From NCBI RefSeq assembly GCF_029633865.1, contig NC_079217.1, positions 53,714,979-53,778,978 on the forward strand: 64,000 bases of DNA, read 5' to 3'. Under the pieces are notes generated by a model that was not told the origin of the DNA, made no database searches, and worked only from the letters and a program-made list of their open reading frames with translations. Shown here one piece after another: positions 43,533 to 56,957 of this stretch. Every line of letters begins with the position of its first letter. Within the stretch, counting starts at the first letter, position 1. The stretch comes from Lampris incognitus. Taxonomy: Eukaryota > Chordata > Actinopteri > Lampriformes > Lampridae. Position numbers and translations under genes: made by a program.

Positions 43533-44337
43533 GTTTTCCATACGTCATGTCTCTTGGGGTCCTGATGGCAGCAGAATAACAAAATTAGTTTGTCATTGTT
43601 TTCTGTCTGTGGAACATTGCCCCAAAAAAGGAAATGTGCCCAGTGTATTACAGGCTTTGTACAAAACAAGCAGACTAAATTCAAGCCTAGAACAGACCGT
43701 TGACTGACAAGTGGCTCCCACCAATCAGAGGCTGTGAAAATAACCCAGCACAACCAAAGAACCCACCAAACCAACAACAAACCGACCAAACGAAAGATTT
43801 CATTTTTACATGGGCTTAAGTGTTGCAAAATGTTGGGTTTGTGTATAGCTGAAAGCCAAGATTGTGGATAGCCTTTCTCTGTGATATAAAATGCATTGTG
43901 ATTTTGTAAATGACAGATCTTAATATATGAATATATTCTATTTACTGTATTCACCATGAGAACTATACTTTATGTCAGCCTCTGTGTTATAAACTGTAAA
44001 TAGTGTTAATGTGTTGTGGTTTATCATTCTCTGTTTGATGATGAATGAATATGATTTTAGGTCATGTCATGCTTTCTCTCTGGTACCCCACATTGACTGT
44101 ATGATACTTACTACTTTTTTACTGAAAATATTTCAATTTCAATGTCTTTTTTAATGGAGGATGCTGATGCTGACTATATCATTGGATCTTCGTCAATTAA
44201 AATGCACCTTGACATCTGTATGCACAAACGAGTTGCTGTTTAGTTTTGTCATACTAATTTGTGTTTCATGCACTTTTTGAATGGATTTTATTTATACATT
44301 TTGGTTTAGTCTGGATAATGACTACTTTTGGTAGCTT

Positions 44338-44370
<33 letters not shown>

Positions 44371-44391
44371 TGTGTGTGTGTGTGTGTGTAT
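44338..44391. repeat. Compound (GA)n(GT)n microsatellite
   Basis: A GA run passes directly into a GT run. It lies about 140 bp beyond the last candidate YPEL2 poly(A) signal. Confidence 0.92.
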
Positions 44392-44434
44392 AAGATGCTA
44401 GGTGTATCAACTGCTGATATTGTGAACAAGAGTA

Positions 44435-46400
44435 GTCAAGTTAAGTCAGACTTTATTTATAAAGCACATTTCATCCAGAGGGCAGCACAATGTGCTTTAC
44501 ATAAAGTGACAATACAATCGCAACACAATCATAAAAGTGCAACTGTAGAAAATAAATATTCAATTATACAGGAATCGGAGCAGAATATACAAATATCAAA
44601 ATACACAAAGCTATAAGCTGTTGTGAAAAATAAGGTTTTTAACCTACTTTCAAAAGTGTTCAGTGTGGGGGCCTCTCTCAGGTCCTCAGGCAGGGCGTTC
44701 CATCTACTCGGGGTGTAAGTACAAAAGGCAGCTTCCCCTGCTTTAGAGTTAGTACGAGGGATGGTTAAAAGACCACTCCCTTTGGACCTGAGAGTTCTTG
44801 CTGGTTTGTATGGAATCAGCATGTCTTTTATATACTGAGGTGCAAGGCTACTTAGAGCTTTGTATACAACGAACAGAATGTTAAAATCGATTCTAGTTTT
44901 GACGGGGGGGCCAATGCAGAGATGTAAGAACAGGTGCAATGAGTTCATACGTTTTAGTTCTTGTGAGAACGCGTGCTGCTGCATATTGAATTAACTGTAG
45001 TTGCCACACAACGTCTATAATTACACCCATATTTCTAGCTTCACTTTTGCACTCCAGAGACAGAGAGCTGGGATGAACTGCAATTCTCTGTCTCTGAGTC
45101 TTTGCATCAAAAATTAGTATTTTTGTTTTGTCTTTGTTCAACTGTAAAAAGTTCTCCAACATCCATAGATGAATTTCATCAATACACTTGAGTTAGGGAA
45201 TGCATGGGATCTGGGTCATCAGGAGATAGGCATATACAGTTGTGAATCATCTGCATAATTATGGTAATTTGGTTTATGTTTCTGTATAACGTGCAAGCGG
45301 GAGCATGTAGAGATTAAACAGTAGCAGTCCAGGGGCGCCCTGGTGGCTCACCTGGTAGAGTGTGTACCACATAAGACTGAGTCCTTACCGCAGTGGCCTG
45401 GCTTCGAATCTGGCCGGGGCCCTTTGCTGCATGTCATTCCCTCTCGCTTCCCTGCCTTTCCTGTCTCTCTCTACTCTCTCTAGCAAATAAAGGTGTAAAA
45501 TGCCACAAAAAAATTTTTTCTAAATAAAAATAAAATGAACAGTACTGGTCCAAGAATCGAACCTTGGGGTACCCCACACATAATAACCACATTGTCCAAG
45601 GCAAAGTCTCCAACGGACACAAAAAATTGCCTGACCTGGAGGTAGGTTCTAAACCAGGCCAGATAGGCCGACCCATTTTTCTAATCTCTCTTGTAAAATA
45701 TCATGGTCAACAGTGCTGAAGGCGGGGCTGAGATCCAGCAGCATAAGAAAAGATAATTTATTAGAATCTGAGTTCATATGCAGATTGTTCACAACTTTGA
45801 TAAGTGCTGTTTCGAGATCAAAAACCTGGTCTATAAATGGCTAGATGGTTGTTTGATGTTAAATAGTTATTAAGCTAAGAAAAAACTTTTTTTAAAGTAT
45901 TTTGCTGAGGAATGGTAAATTGGAGATGGTCCTATAGTTGTCAATAACTGTTGCATCAAGGTAGCTCTTCAGAAGAGGTTTAATGACAGCTGTTTTAAGT
46001 GCTGCAGGAAATATACCTGACTGAAGAGAACAGTTAATAATTTCTAATACCTCAGGTGCTAAGCAGTTGAAAACAGTTCCAAGATGTGGTGGGGAGAGGA
46101 TCCAAGCAGCAGGTGGAGGACTTGAGCTGCCCAACAATATTGTCTAGTTTTCTAAGATCTAGAGGGTCAAAGTGAGACATGGCGCCAGTGATATTTCTGG
46201 AGAACTGGAGGGTAGGTTCATTTCTGGATCTTGAGGCACCAATGTTCTGTCTAATGGCAATAGCTTTGTTACTGTTAATGTAGCGAATTGCTCACATTTT
46301 TCAGTGGACAGCATTTCTGGTGGGGTTGCAGATGGTGGATTAATAAGTCGATCAACAGTAGAGAAGAGTACTTTACTATTGCTGATATTTTCATTAATGA
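44435..46400 (-). mobile_element. L2-type LINE remnant, split by a SINE
   Basis: On the minus strand the C-terminal part reads FNILFVVYKALSSLAPQYIK, LRSKGSGLLTIPRTNSKAGE and WNALPEDLREAPTLNTFESR (44529-44984). LENFLQLNKDKTKILIF lies at 44893-45162 and the early reverse transcriptase region INCSLQSGIFPAALKTAVIK at 45892-46137. The 3' end is at about 44440. It has many breaks and is not functional. Confidence 0.85.
45332..45530 (+). mobile_element. tRNA-derived SINE, family C
   Basis: The head is GGTGGCTCACCTGGTAGAG with a B-box region GCTTCGAATCTGG. The body has CCCTTTGCTGCATGTCATTC and a CT-rich part, then AAATAAAGG and an A tail. It is inserted in the L2 remnant. Confidence 0.8.
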
Positions 46401-47597
46401 TTTTAGAGAAGACTGTCTAACCTGTTCACATGAAAGTCTGAATGAAACACAAAAAGCCTGAAAATCTTCCTAACTGTGCAAACACAAACTGTTTTTTTTT
46501 CTTTCTCTCAAGGGAACAACAACAAACAAAATACCTGCAGAATGCATTATTTACTTGGATATTTTCGTATGAATATCTAGCCAAAACTAGGATTTGCAGT
46601 AAGCATGCGTTGACACTAGAGTCATGATTTGTAAATTTGTCATGTCAGGATACTTGCTGTTTATTGTCCCTGCGTAACAAGTGCATCATCTTGTTACTAC
46701 TGAGGGCTGGAAAAAACAATACAAATAAACGAAATGGCAGCTTCACTTTTGCTACAGTTCTCATGAACCGCGGCTCACTCTGTACATCACCCCTTGCCTT
46801 GATTCAAACATTATTGTGAGAATGATGTCCCTGTTGCATGCTGCTTTCCCAGCAGCTCGAATGAATACAAGTGGTGTTGGTGGAGGGTGGGGGGTGGGGT
46901 GGGGGGATGAGTGGGTGGGTGGCAAAAAAAATCCCACCAGTGAGTCATACATTCATCCATCCTTCAGCCTAGCATGTTTTCTTTCCGTCTCTCCTCTTTT
47001 CCTCCTCCTTTGCACACCCGCTTGCCATGCCTGCCCTTCTCTTCTACCTACACCCCCCCTTTCCTTGCTTTCTTCCTCCCTCTCCTCTTCATTCTCCCTC
47101 TCTCCCTCTTCTTCATCTTGCCTCCCTTGTGTCCTGCAGTATGTCTGTCTGTCTGGTTTGTTCTCATTCAGTGTTTTTCCATCTATCTGTCTGTATCTAT
47201 CTGTGCATCTGTCTGTATTTTGCAAATGTCGCTGCAGCAGATGGTGTGGTGTTTGCACTGGGTTGGATATCCTAGCAACAGCGGCTCCGTGTTTCCTAAA
47301 TCAGAGCGATGGAGGAGTCCGTGTCATACGCTGTCTGGCTACGTCTGCTCCCGTCCCCCCTTCTCTCTGACCGACCTGACACTGTGCTCACGTCAGTGCC
47401 TTTGGCCCTGTTTTGTTTTGTTTTTCCCCCCTGAAGTAAAAATGGAGGCGCAGGGCTGCCTGCCTGCCTTGCTACATATATGTGCATGAGATCCCATGTT
47501 AGTGCAGGCATGACATGGCTAAATCAGCATGGGACCCCCCCCCTCCCTATGTATTGGTTTTTATGTCTGTGGTAGCAGAGCATGATGGGATCATGTT
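46401..47597. other. Non-coding stretch, polypyrimidine-rich
   Basis: 46980-47220 is strongly C/T-rich on the + strand, and this creates long frames in several phases (up to 184 codons) with Ser/Leu/Pro-rich, unconserved content. No gene is supported. Confidence 0.5.
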
Positions 47598-47720
47598 GGG
47601 GTACCCCGGTAGCTCACCTGGTAGAGCGCGTACCATATAAGGCCGAGTCCTTACCATAGAGGCCTGGGTTCGAATCCGGCCCGGTCCCTTTGCTGCATGT
47701 CTTCCCCTCTCTCTCCCCTG

Positions 47721-47761
<41 letters not shown>

Positions 47762-47810
47762 CCATCACTATCCAATAAAGGCAGAAAATGCCCCCCCCCC
47801 CCAAAAAAAA
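47598..47810 (+). mobile_element. tRNA-derived SINE, family C, second copy
   Basis: It has the same architecture as 45332-45530, with B box GGTTCGAATCC, CCCTTTGCTGCATGTCTTCC, an expanded CT tract (47721-47759) and CAATAAAGGCAGAAAATGCC before the tail. Confidence 0.82.
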
Positions 47811-47934
47811 TTGGGTCATGTCAGCCTTAAAAGCAGTATTTTCTTTGTGTACCTGCGCTCGGTGGAATCAACAACTGTTTTGTGTAGTAAAATGAGGAGA
47901 CTACGGCGTAAACATTCAGAAATGCCTTGTGCTT

Positions 47935-48384
47935 GTTTGCAGTCACGTGATTCTGATGACGCGCGAGATTCCGATGGAGGGCAGGAAGTGAAGAGCAGAA
48001 TGGACGAGATGGAGCTAGTTTCGCCCGAACTGTGCTGGTTTAGACGGTCTTATGAGAGAAAGGTGTAAACAGGAAGTAAGACATGTTGGACATGGTCCTT
48101 ATGTGATGAAGAGTGATTCTTTTGACCAAGTGGTCACTGCACACGCGCGCGTTATCCCACTCCGCTCCTCCCGACCGCAAGCCATTTTTTCTGCCGTTTT
48201 CGGTCAATTTCTTGCATTTTTTCCCCCCTCATGAACACAACGTTGTGGTACTCCGTTAAAACTCCTTGTGGTTTCTCAGTTAATGACGCCAAACATAGGC
48301 ATTTCGAGAGTTTGTGATAGTGCTTCCTATGTAGAAAATCACTTCCTGCCCTCCGTCTATAGTTCGTGACCTTGTTTGCATAAA
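47935..48384. mobile_element. MITE-like repeat D, copy 1
   Basis: The ends carry GTTTGCAGTCACG on the left and CGTGAC..GTTTGCATAAAC on the right. An internal inverted pair GGAGGGCAGGAAGTG / CACTTCCTGCCCTCC lies near each end. It is highly similar to 56463-56957. No transposase. The superfamily is not clear. Confidence 0.7.
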
Positions 48385-48660
48385 CAACCTATTTCTTTCT
48401 CCCTTTTTTTTTTTTACCATCTAGGGAGCCGAGCTGTTGAAAACATACCAGTACTCCTACCATATCAGGAGTCTCAAGAGCCACAACAAAAGTGCATTTT
48501 GGTCCAGACCCATGCATGGAGGCGCTGGGCTGTATCATACGCTGCTTCTCTGACAGCCCAGCTCGCATGCAGACCGCAGCTAACAAAGATAAAGGGGGCA
48601 AGTAAGGACATGCATCCTGAGATGTAATTGGTTCTTCTGTTTCATGCTGCCCCTGTCTTT

Positions 48661-48700
<40 letters not shown>
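48661..48700. repeat. (CA)20 microsatellite
   Basis: Uninterrupted CA repeat. Confidence 0.93.
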
Positions 48701-48701
<1 letters not shown>

Positions 48702-49653
48702 AACCAACATCACTAAAAGCTTCATTATGCACAGGACTGCAGTCATAAAAGGAAATATACATTTGATGTAAGCCGCCCTGCCCACTGGAGCCGTTCCTTC
48801 AATCCATTTCTCCAGAAGCGTAAAGCTGACAATAGAGCCATTTAAGCATTCTTGATGTTTGTTTGCTTTCAGTACAAGAAAACAAACATCCTTTTGCGTC
48901 ATCCGAGCTGTGAATAATGTCCCCGATTTGGTGTCAGAAGGGGGGGAAAACACATTGGCGAGCTGCCAACGGTTCCTATTAAAAACCTCGGTAGCAATTT
49001 TTTCCTATGATGTTAGTTATCGATGATTGATGGAGGGCGATACAGAGCTCACGGGGGGCCGACTGCACTAAAAGCTGGCTTTGGGAACGAGGCAACTGGG
49101 TATTATTGCCCCGGAGGGGAGTAAAGCAAGGGCTGCTTGTTTGTTTACTGGGGAAGAGCGGCTGAAGAGAGGCTTTTTATCTCCTCCTATGACCTCATGT
49201 CTCCTCTGTGGAGCGCAATGTGCAAGGCAAGCACAAACAAATACAAACAACGAGCCCCTGCGAAGGCGGCCTGAGCCACGACACTTTGCTGTTCGCCCAG
49301 ATTCAGACGCACTCCTCCAGTCCAGACAATAAGAGCAATCATATGACTTTACAATAGAAGGTTATCGTTTGCTTTCGGACGACCACCTCCAACCAAAATC
49401 TCTATACTCCCCGTCAAATGGTGTTTTTCAGTGGCTCTCTGATCACACAGCATGTTGGCAAAATTGCTTTTTATTTAACATCAAATAATTCATTTTAAGA
49501 ATGTCAGCAAAGTTGTGGCCTTTTATTACACTGTTAAATGGAAATGTTCATGGTAAACGTGTTGTATTTACTAAATAAAGTTCAGCCTTGATGTTTCCCT
49601 CCAATGGCCAGCAGGGTGGAGAAGCATCCTGTTGTCACAGTTTACTGCAGTGT

Positions 49654-49819
<166 letters not shown>

Positions 49820-51811
49820 CAGGTTAAGCAGACTCTGCTCCCATCATCTATGAGGAGCCATTTTTCCAAAATAAAAGCCACCACTCTCTTTCTTGTCTCT
49901 TTCATGAATGCAGTTTAGTTTTCTGTCATTCTTGTTTTGTTTGGTTTTCTTTTGCAGTGTCCAGGCAGAGAGGGGCGAACCACATGAACCAGGTAAAAGT
50001 GTTCAGTAAATTACCAGATGCGGTGCGATACCCCCTCTACAGTGGCAGAAGAAGTACTCTGACCTTTCACTACAATGAAAGTACAAATAACCTGATACAA
50101 AAGTACTACTGTAAAAGTAACTTTGCCACATTATTTGTATCTAAGTAAAAGCATTGAGTAAGTACTTGCTCTTAAAATGTAATCCAACAAGTATTAAAAG
50201 TAAAAGCGCTTGTCATATTCAGGGCCCTGATATGACAGAGCCCATAATACAGGTTAAAGCGTGCCTGCTGTACCTCTTTTCCCGCTGATGAGTGTTAATG
50301 CATACCCTGACTACAGCGTACACAGAAAGTATAGGTGGCATCACAGTAATTTACAAGGATGTGAACCTAGTGACTCATTGATGAGCAATCCAAATATATG
50401 ATAAATCACCAAGCTGGCCCTGATATTTATATTATATTTATATTAATAAAAGCAAGAGGAACCAACGCACTGGCACATATCCAGTCCCTGATTTGTTTTC
50501 ACCTTATGTGACCCAGCTCGAATAACACAGACCGAATTTCCAATTGTGAATAGTAAATCAGAATGGTTCATAGAAGTTTTGCTCCAAGATCATGCAAAAA
50601 CTGAAATGCAACTAGGCAGAAGACAAACAACAACCTTTATAAACAACGATTAAATTGAAGATTTCAGAATTAGAATAGTAAAAAGTATAGTTATTTGCTT
50701 TGAAATGGAGTGCAATAAAATTGAAAAGTCTCTGAAATGTAATATGCGCAAGTAAGCACAGAAACTTGAAAAATGTGTGTAAAAACAGTCAAGTATTTGA
50801 GCTTCATTACTTTGCTCTCCCTCCATACACATGCGTTTCCAGGGGGCCTACAGAAAAACTAACTAGCTCTGTCTTAGATAGCAATGGGAGGGTTTTTCCC
50901 AGCATGCCCGGGCTATCTGATTCGGTTCCCATAGAATTTCAAAAAAACCGTTGCAGCGATGGCATTCGGTCATTGCATTGGGACTCAGCCACTGAAATGT
51001 TTGGTCGGATGATGCCGTCAGCGCTCCGAGTCGTGTACCAATGACTTATTTCCATGATAACATTATCTCCGTGTTGTATTTGGCTGCCTTCCTAGACTCA
51101 CCAGCCAACGTGAACCTGATTTCTTATGAATCCCTTCTATTTCCCAGTCTAATTCAGAGGTCATTCTTCTCACTGAGACAGTCGGTGCAGTGAGCTGCAA
51201 CTGGTTTGGTTAAAAACTGTCTCATCAGCTGTTTTCCTAGGGGTCAGGTCCAGTTTTTATGTGTTTGTCATGAAGAAAGAGGATTAAAACAGTGAGGGGA
51301 AAATCACAGTGAACAAGCACTGTCAGCATTTGAACATGAGATGCGTAATACTAGGTCTTCGAAAGTGTCTGTAAAAGTGTCTGATGTTACTGACATCTTC
51401 CATCAGGATTTCCTCTGTATAGGATCTAATAGAAATACCTCTGAATAACCATTAAAAGACAATAAGACCAGGTTCTGCATGCTCCTGCGTTATCTACTGA
51501 AACAACAGCCTCTATGGGTGGACACGAGGGTTCAGTCTCTTTGATAAAAAAATCATTTAAATCATATTCTCAGCTGACTCTATGGGTGCCAACAGCATGT
51601 CATTCAATAATAGGGTCAATAATAGAGTAAAGGGAGTTGGGTTGTTGTCGGCACAGCTGTACCACAGAAACCTCTCCCTGCGATCTCTGTGTTTGGCTGA
51701 CCCAGGTTGTGCGCCGTTTGTCACACACCACAGCGCCACTGAAACACACAGCCTTGTCACACAGGTCTGAAATTGAGATTTTTGCTCTCCAGCCTAAAAA
51801 TGAAATGAATA

Positions 51812-52235
51812 GGGCGTCCGGGTAGCATAGCGGTCTATTCCATTGCCTACCAACACGGGATCAGCGGTTCGAATCCCCATGTTACCCTCCGGCTTGGTCG
51901 GGCGTCCCTACAGACACAACTGGCCGTGTCTTGGTTGCTGCACTAGCGCCTCCTCTGGATGGTCAGCGCCTGTTCAGGAGGGAGGGGGAACTGGGGGGGA
52001 ATAGCGTGATCCTCCCACGCGCTACGTTCCCCTGGCGAAACTCCTCACTGTCAGGGGAAAGGAAGCGGCTGGCGACTCCACATGTATGGGAGGAGGCATG
52101 TGGTAGTCTGCAGCCCTCCCCGCATCGGTAGAGGGGGTGGAGCAGCGACCGGGACGGCTCGGAAAAGTGGGGTAACTGGCCAGATAGAATTGGGGAGAAA
52201 AAGGGGGGAAATTCTATTTTTTTTAAAAAGAAATA
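51812..52235 (+). mobile_element. Family A SINE
   Basis: It is nearly full length, with a short internal loss after the tRNA-like head. Flanking duplication AAATGAATA at 51803-51811 and 52236-52244. Confidence 0.88.
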
Positions 52236-52244
52236 AAATGAATA

Positions 52245-54045
52245 CAATAAATGAATGACCCGTGTCGCATGTGACCGGGCTGAGTGAGATGAAGTGATTC
52301 GGCAGGGCGAGGCCCTTCAGTCCCATCAGACACTGTCAGCGTCTCTGTAGCTGGATGCATGAAGACAGGGGGAGACAAAGCTCAGGCAGAGAGGCAGAGG
52401 CCGGTGTAGGACTGGCAGCAACTATGAATAGCTATCTCTCTCATTCTCCTGCGCCACCCCCCCCCCACCCTCCCCTCCTCCTCCTCCTCCTCCTGCCCAT
52501 GTGACAAGGCAGCGGCGCTGAGAAAATAACACACCGCAAACTGCATGCTGTACCAAACAAATTAAAACAATGGTTGACCTTTTGTCAGTTAGACGTTTGG
52601 GATATTAAACCTCTGAGGTGTGTGTGTGGGGGGCGGGGGGGGGGGGAGGGCTGACAGCGATGGATTTCAAGAGTCAAGTTTCAAACTTACTTGTCGTAAA
52701 TGAAAATTAAGTTTACTCTTATTCTCGCGACGACACGCTTGTTTTGCAGGCTTAAGGCACAAGTGGGAAATAAAAGTACTTGTAAAAGTACTGAGAGAAA
52801 TCAAAGTGCAGGAACAGCACACATGTGCAAAAACAAGCCAGGGCAGACTTCAGCTGGGCTTTACTGGGCAGCGTGCTGCCCTAGAGAACGTCTAAGGTGA
52901 CACCTGCAATGTTGCTGTGAACAGTAAACCTGTGCGAAAGGCAGACCGTGCAGTCGGTAACAGTAGACACAGTGATCGATGGTGTAGTGGCCGGTGGCGA
53001 CTCACTGTGTGAAAACCTAAATGCCATTTTCCCTGGAGGCTGTCCAAACTTCCCCTCTTGGTTGAGGGGAACACATTGTAAAATGTGCAGGCTATTGTCC
53101 CATTCAGTCAAATAGCGCCCTGTATTAAACAATAATAAGGAAGTTCTGTGTTCATAGGTTCATATCCAGCTGCCGACAACCCCCCCCCCCTTAGGTCACT
53201 GCTCACAACTCTCAGAATTCACAAGAAACCTATGAGAGCATAAAGAGAGAAATGATGCGACATATTCCAGAGGTGGCAATTTAAACCCAAGTGGATGTGC
53301 AACAGTGCCACCAATACAATGAACATTGCTTATTTGTTCATCCTTTATGGTCCAGTATACCACCCGCTTTCACTGTGCTCCATTTGGGAGTTGTCCTCTC
53401 TAATGGAAGTGTTGCCTGCCTGCATCGCCTTAAGAGGTTTCCATGTCTCCATATTGTACCTCCAAGTACAGAAAATCAAACATTTCCAGCATAGCAAGAG
53501 GTAAATATAAAGATGTGGATAGACTCTACCTCCATGGTCAGCGGCAGGGGTCAATTGGGGGGGGTGGGGTGAAAAGAGATACCACCCCCCTTGTGAACAA
53601 ATTGACAAAAAACATTGCCTTCTGTAAGCCTGCCATCCCATATTTCTGTCCTCTTTGGGTTAATGGTGCATGTGATAACATCTTAGAGGGAAACCAGTAT
53701 GCACAAAATCATCTTTTACACTTTCTAAAATTCCCTCCATAATGATTTGCACAGCAGCAGCCCTGCTGTCGGACCTCTGTCTCCCCACCACCAAACCCTA
53801 AAGACAGAGGAGACGTGTGCTCCCAAGGCTAAGGGATAGCCATGATATAGCTGATCCCTCCTCCATTATAGCATACCATTATCATTGTGATAGAATAATG
53901 AGTATGTCAGTTAACACCATTTCCTTCATTACACGTCACTAATTAACTCCGATTTGATGCATTTTTCTGGCTTGAAGTTCATGAGGTCCATCATGTTCTG
54001 TGGACATTGTAGTGGATGAATATTTTGATCAAATTAGTTCCCAAC
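52245..54045. other. Non-coding stretch, no gene recognised
   Basis: It has a CTC-repeat (about 52476-52493) and G- or C-runs near 52630 and 53180. Only short uninformative frames are present. Confidence 0.5.
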
Positions 54046-54395
54046 ACAGGATGAGGGTGAGGAGCTCGGACATCAGGAAGGAGCTCGGAGTAGATCCGCT
54101 GATCCTTCGTGTCGAAAGGAGCCAGTTGAGGTGGTTCGGGGCATCTGATTAGGATGCCGTCCTGGGCGCCTTCCTTTGGAGGTTTTCTGGGCACATCCAA
54201 CTGGGAGGGGACCCCGGGGTAGACCCCAGAACTCGCTGGAGGGAGTGCAAGCCCAATCTGGCCCGGAAACGCCTTGGGATCCCCCAGGAAGCGCTGCAGG
54301 GCGTTGCTGGGGAGAGGGCCGTCTGAGTGCCCTACTTAGCTTGCTGCCACCCTGCGACCCTACCCCGGAGAAGTGGCTGATGATGACATGAGTTC
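54046..54395 (+). mobile_element. LINE 3' end (RTE-like C-terminus)
   Basis: Translated in frames with a break, it reads KELGVDPLILRVERSQLRWF and then GRPQNSLEGVQAQSG, ending in a GATGATGACATGA tail. This is the C-terminal layout common to fish RTE-type elements. 5' truncated. Confidence 0.65.
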
Positions 54396-54433
54396 TCAAT
54401 CGACCTTTTCTGACCATGGACAGTCAAGTTAAC

Positions 54434-54869
54434 CCCCCCCTTTTTTTTTCTCTCTCCCTAATTGTATCCGACCATTTACCCGACCCTTCCGAGCCATCCC
54501 GATCGCTGCTCCACCCCCTCTGCCAATCCGGGGAGGGCTGCAGACTACCACATGCCTCCTCCGATACATGTGGAGTCACCAGCCACTTCTTTTCACCTGA
54601 TAGTGAGGAGTTTTGCCAGGGGGACGTAGCGCATGGGAGGATCATGCTATTCCCCCCAGTCCCCCCCCCCCAAACAGGCTCCTCAACCGACCAGAGGAGG
54701 CGCTGGTGCAGCGACCAGGACACATACCCACATCCGGCTTCCCATCCACAGACACGGTCAATTGTGTCTGTAGGGACACCCGACAAAGCCAGAGGTAACA
54801 CGGGGATTCGAACCGTCGATCCCCTTGTTGGTAGGCAACGGAATAGACCGCCACCCAGACGCCTAGTAG
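54434..54869 (-). mobile_element. Family A SINE, reverse orientation
   Basis: It is full length on the minus strand. Flanking duplication AGTTAAC at 54427-54433 and 54870-54876. Long frames on both strands here are SINE translation, not genes. Confidence 0.88.
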
Positions 54870-55024
54870 AGTTAACTTTTAATGAGACTGACAATTCTTT
54901 GGCAGTTATAAAAAGTTCCATCACCTAATGCTGGCCGACAAAGAAAAATATTATCAAAGGAAATTTTACAAAATTTGGATCGAAGAATCCACGTGAATTT
55001 TATCCCATTGAACTTTTTGGTATT

Positions 55025-55167
55025 ATGAATATATATATATATATGTATATATATGTATTTTTTTTAAATCTATATGAAGTGTATATATTGGTTGTGGTTG
55101 AAGTGAGTTACCCCCTTCAATGTGAAGTGATTTGGGTGTCTAGAAAAGCGCTATATAAATGTAATGA

Positions 55168-55203
<36 letters not shown>
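55025..55203. repeat. AT repeat, LINE-tail fragment and (ATT)n microsatellite
   Basis: An AT-repeat block (55031-55060) is followed by AAAGCGCTATATAAATGTAA, a typical fish LINE 3' end, and a trinucleotide ATT tail (55172-55203). Confidence 0.75.
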
Positions 55204-55206
<3 letters not shown>

Positions 55207-56462
55207 GGGTAAGACGTCACACTGGATTTGGAACAAAAAAACAAGAACAAATTCATTGTTGAGTTGTTGTTTTTTTTTTTTTACTTCAAAATCAAAATCA
55301 AATTCCGCAACAGAAAAAAGGATCGATTAATCCTTGAACTTGAATTAATACTGGAACGTGGCCGTTAAATCAGTCCCAACTACAACTGGAAAATCATTTC
55401 AAACAATCTTTCAAATAAAACAATGTCAAGCATTCAAACAAATCTCAAACCAGGTCTCAAACCTCACTGGTCAGATTCATCGTCAGAATTTATTTTCTGG
55501 TACACATAAATTGCCTTGCCAGGGGTGCAGTCTCCATGAGCCCACTGTTTGTATTCCATGCACTGGACCCAAGTCTCTCTTGGACGGCTGTTCGCAAATG
55601 GCTCCACACAAACAAGGCACAGGCCCTCATCTTCATCTGATGAAGAGACATCTGGAGTCTTTCTTTTTGTACCTGCCTTCTTTTTCTTTGGTGTTTTAGA
55701 TTTGGCTCCCCCACATTTCTTTTGGAATATGTGCTTTTTACCTTGTGTCTGCCTTTCAGCCGCTAGTGCCCCCTTCACTGGTGTGTCATGGTCATTGAGC
55801 ATAGCAGTTTTTCTTGTTTTTGTTTTTTTTTGGTTGGTGGGCTAGTTTTCTTGGACCAGCTTTTGGGTATGGCCAAATGTCCTCTGGAGTTGATTGGTGG
55901 GTGGAGCTGGCATTACTAGGCAAGTGTGAGGTGGTGCTAATGGGCAGGGCTGGGGCCTGGAAGTGCTGGGTCCTAAGGGGCTATCTGAGACATAGGATGG
56001 TGCAAACTCTGTCTCCAAGAACAAATCCCTGTTCTAAGGTTGAATCCCTGTCACCCGAAAGCTGGCCTGAATATTCAGTGGGGTTGCAGCCAGAGGATAT
56101 GCGATTGCCACAATCCTAGGGATGTCATAGATTGTGATTATTTTTCTTAGGTTGTTCCTTGAGTTTATGTGTCTCTTCAGTGGCCCATAAACTGTTCTGT
56201 CCAAAGGTTGCAGCCTATGTGAACAGTGGGGTGGGAAGGAGAGCATAATTAGGCCGTTTTCTTTGGCAAGATTTAGTCTATCAATGGAAAGATGGGCGCT
56301 GTGGCTGTCCAGAAGGAGGAAGCATGGCTTTTCCTTTGAACACTTGGCATGTTCAACAAAACGATTGAGGAAATCCACGAAGTGTGTTCCCTTCATCCAG
56401 CCAGAGAGGTCTGGTCCTCCTTCGCTGCCAGGTGGTCCATTGTTGAGGAAGCGATCGCGGAT

Positions 56463-56957
56463 GTTTGCAGTCACGTGATTCTGATGACGCGCGAGACTGA
56501 GATGGAGGGCAGGAAGTGAAAAGCAGAATGGACGAAATGGAGCTAGTTTAGCCCGAACTGTGCTAGTTTAGACGGTCTTATGAGAGAAAGGTATAAACAG
56601 GAAGTAAGATATGTTGGACATGAGCTTTATGAAGAGTGATTATTTTGATGAAGTGGTCACTGCGCACGCGCGTTATCCGACCCCGCTCCTCCCGACGGTT
56701 CGCGAGCCATTTTTTCCAGCGTTTTCGGTCAATTTCTTGCACCACCCTCTCCCTCCCATGAACAACAACTTTTGGTACTCAATAAAAACTCCTTGTGGTT
56801 TCTCAGTTAATGACATAGGCATTTTGAAAGTTTGTGATAGTGCTTCCTGTAATGTATTGGGAGTGGACAACTAAGAAATAGTCCCAATACATTACACTTC
56901 CTATGTAGAAAATCACTTCCTGCCCTCCATCTGTAGTTCGTGACGTCATATGCAAAC
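56463..56957. mobile_element. MITE-like repeat D, copy 2 (inside pogo element)
   Basis: It begins GTTTGCAGTCACGTG and ends TGACGTCATATGCAAAC, with an internal inverted pair GGAGGGCAGGAAGTG / CACTTCCTGCCCTCC. It interrupts the pogo coding region just after GNNI. It contains a short extra insertion (about 56848-56896) with perfect 15-bp arms that copy 1 lacks. Confidence 0.8.

Larger units (their letters stand above)
41321..44215 (+). other. ypel2: Probable YPEL2 3' UTR
   Basis: This is non-coding sequence following the stop, with an early ATTAAA near 41444 and a later ATTAAA at 44196-44201 shortly before the sequence character changes. It contains a CA repeat (41513-41551) and one SINE (43121-43532). 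A long 3' UTR is usual for YPEL2, but the end point here is a guess. Confidence 0.4.

Noticed and set aside
46816-47489. Two long + strand frames (184 and 171 codons)
   Set aside because: They arise from a polypyrimidine-rich stretch lacking stops; Ser/Pro/Leu-rich without any recognised domain or splice logic.
49957-49992. Possible 36-nt exon with AG before and GTAAAA after
   Set aside because: No frame gives a recognisable peptide and no partner exons were found; such splice-like pairs are common by chance.
54424-54928. Frames of more than 160 codons on both strands
   Set aside because: They coincide with a full-length SINE; the same peptides recur at 26102-26593, 27279-27665 and 43123-43707.
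55549-56119. + strand frames of about 100 codons
   Set aside because: Antisense to the pogo transposase, which has clear family motifs on the minus strand.
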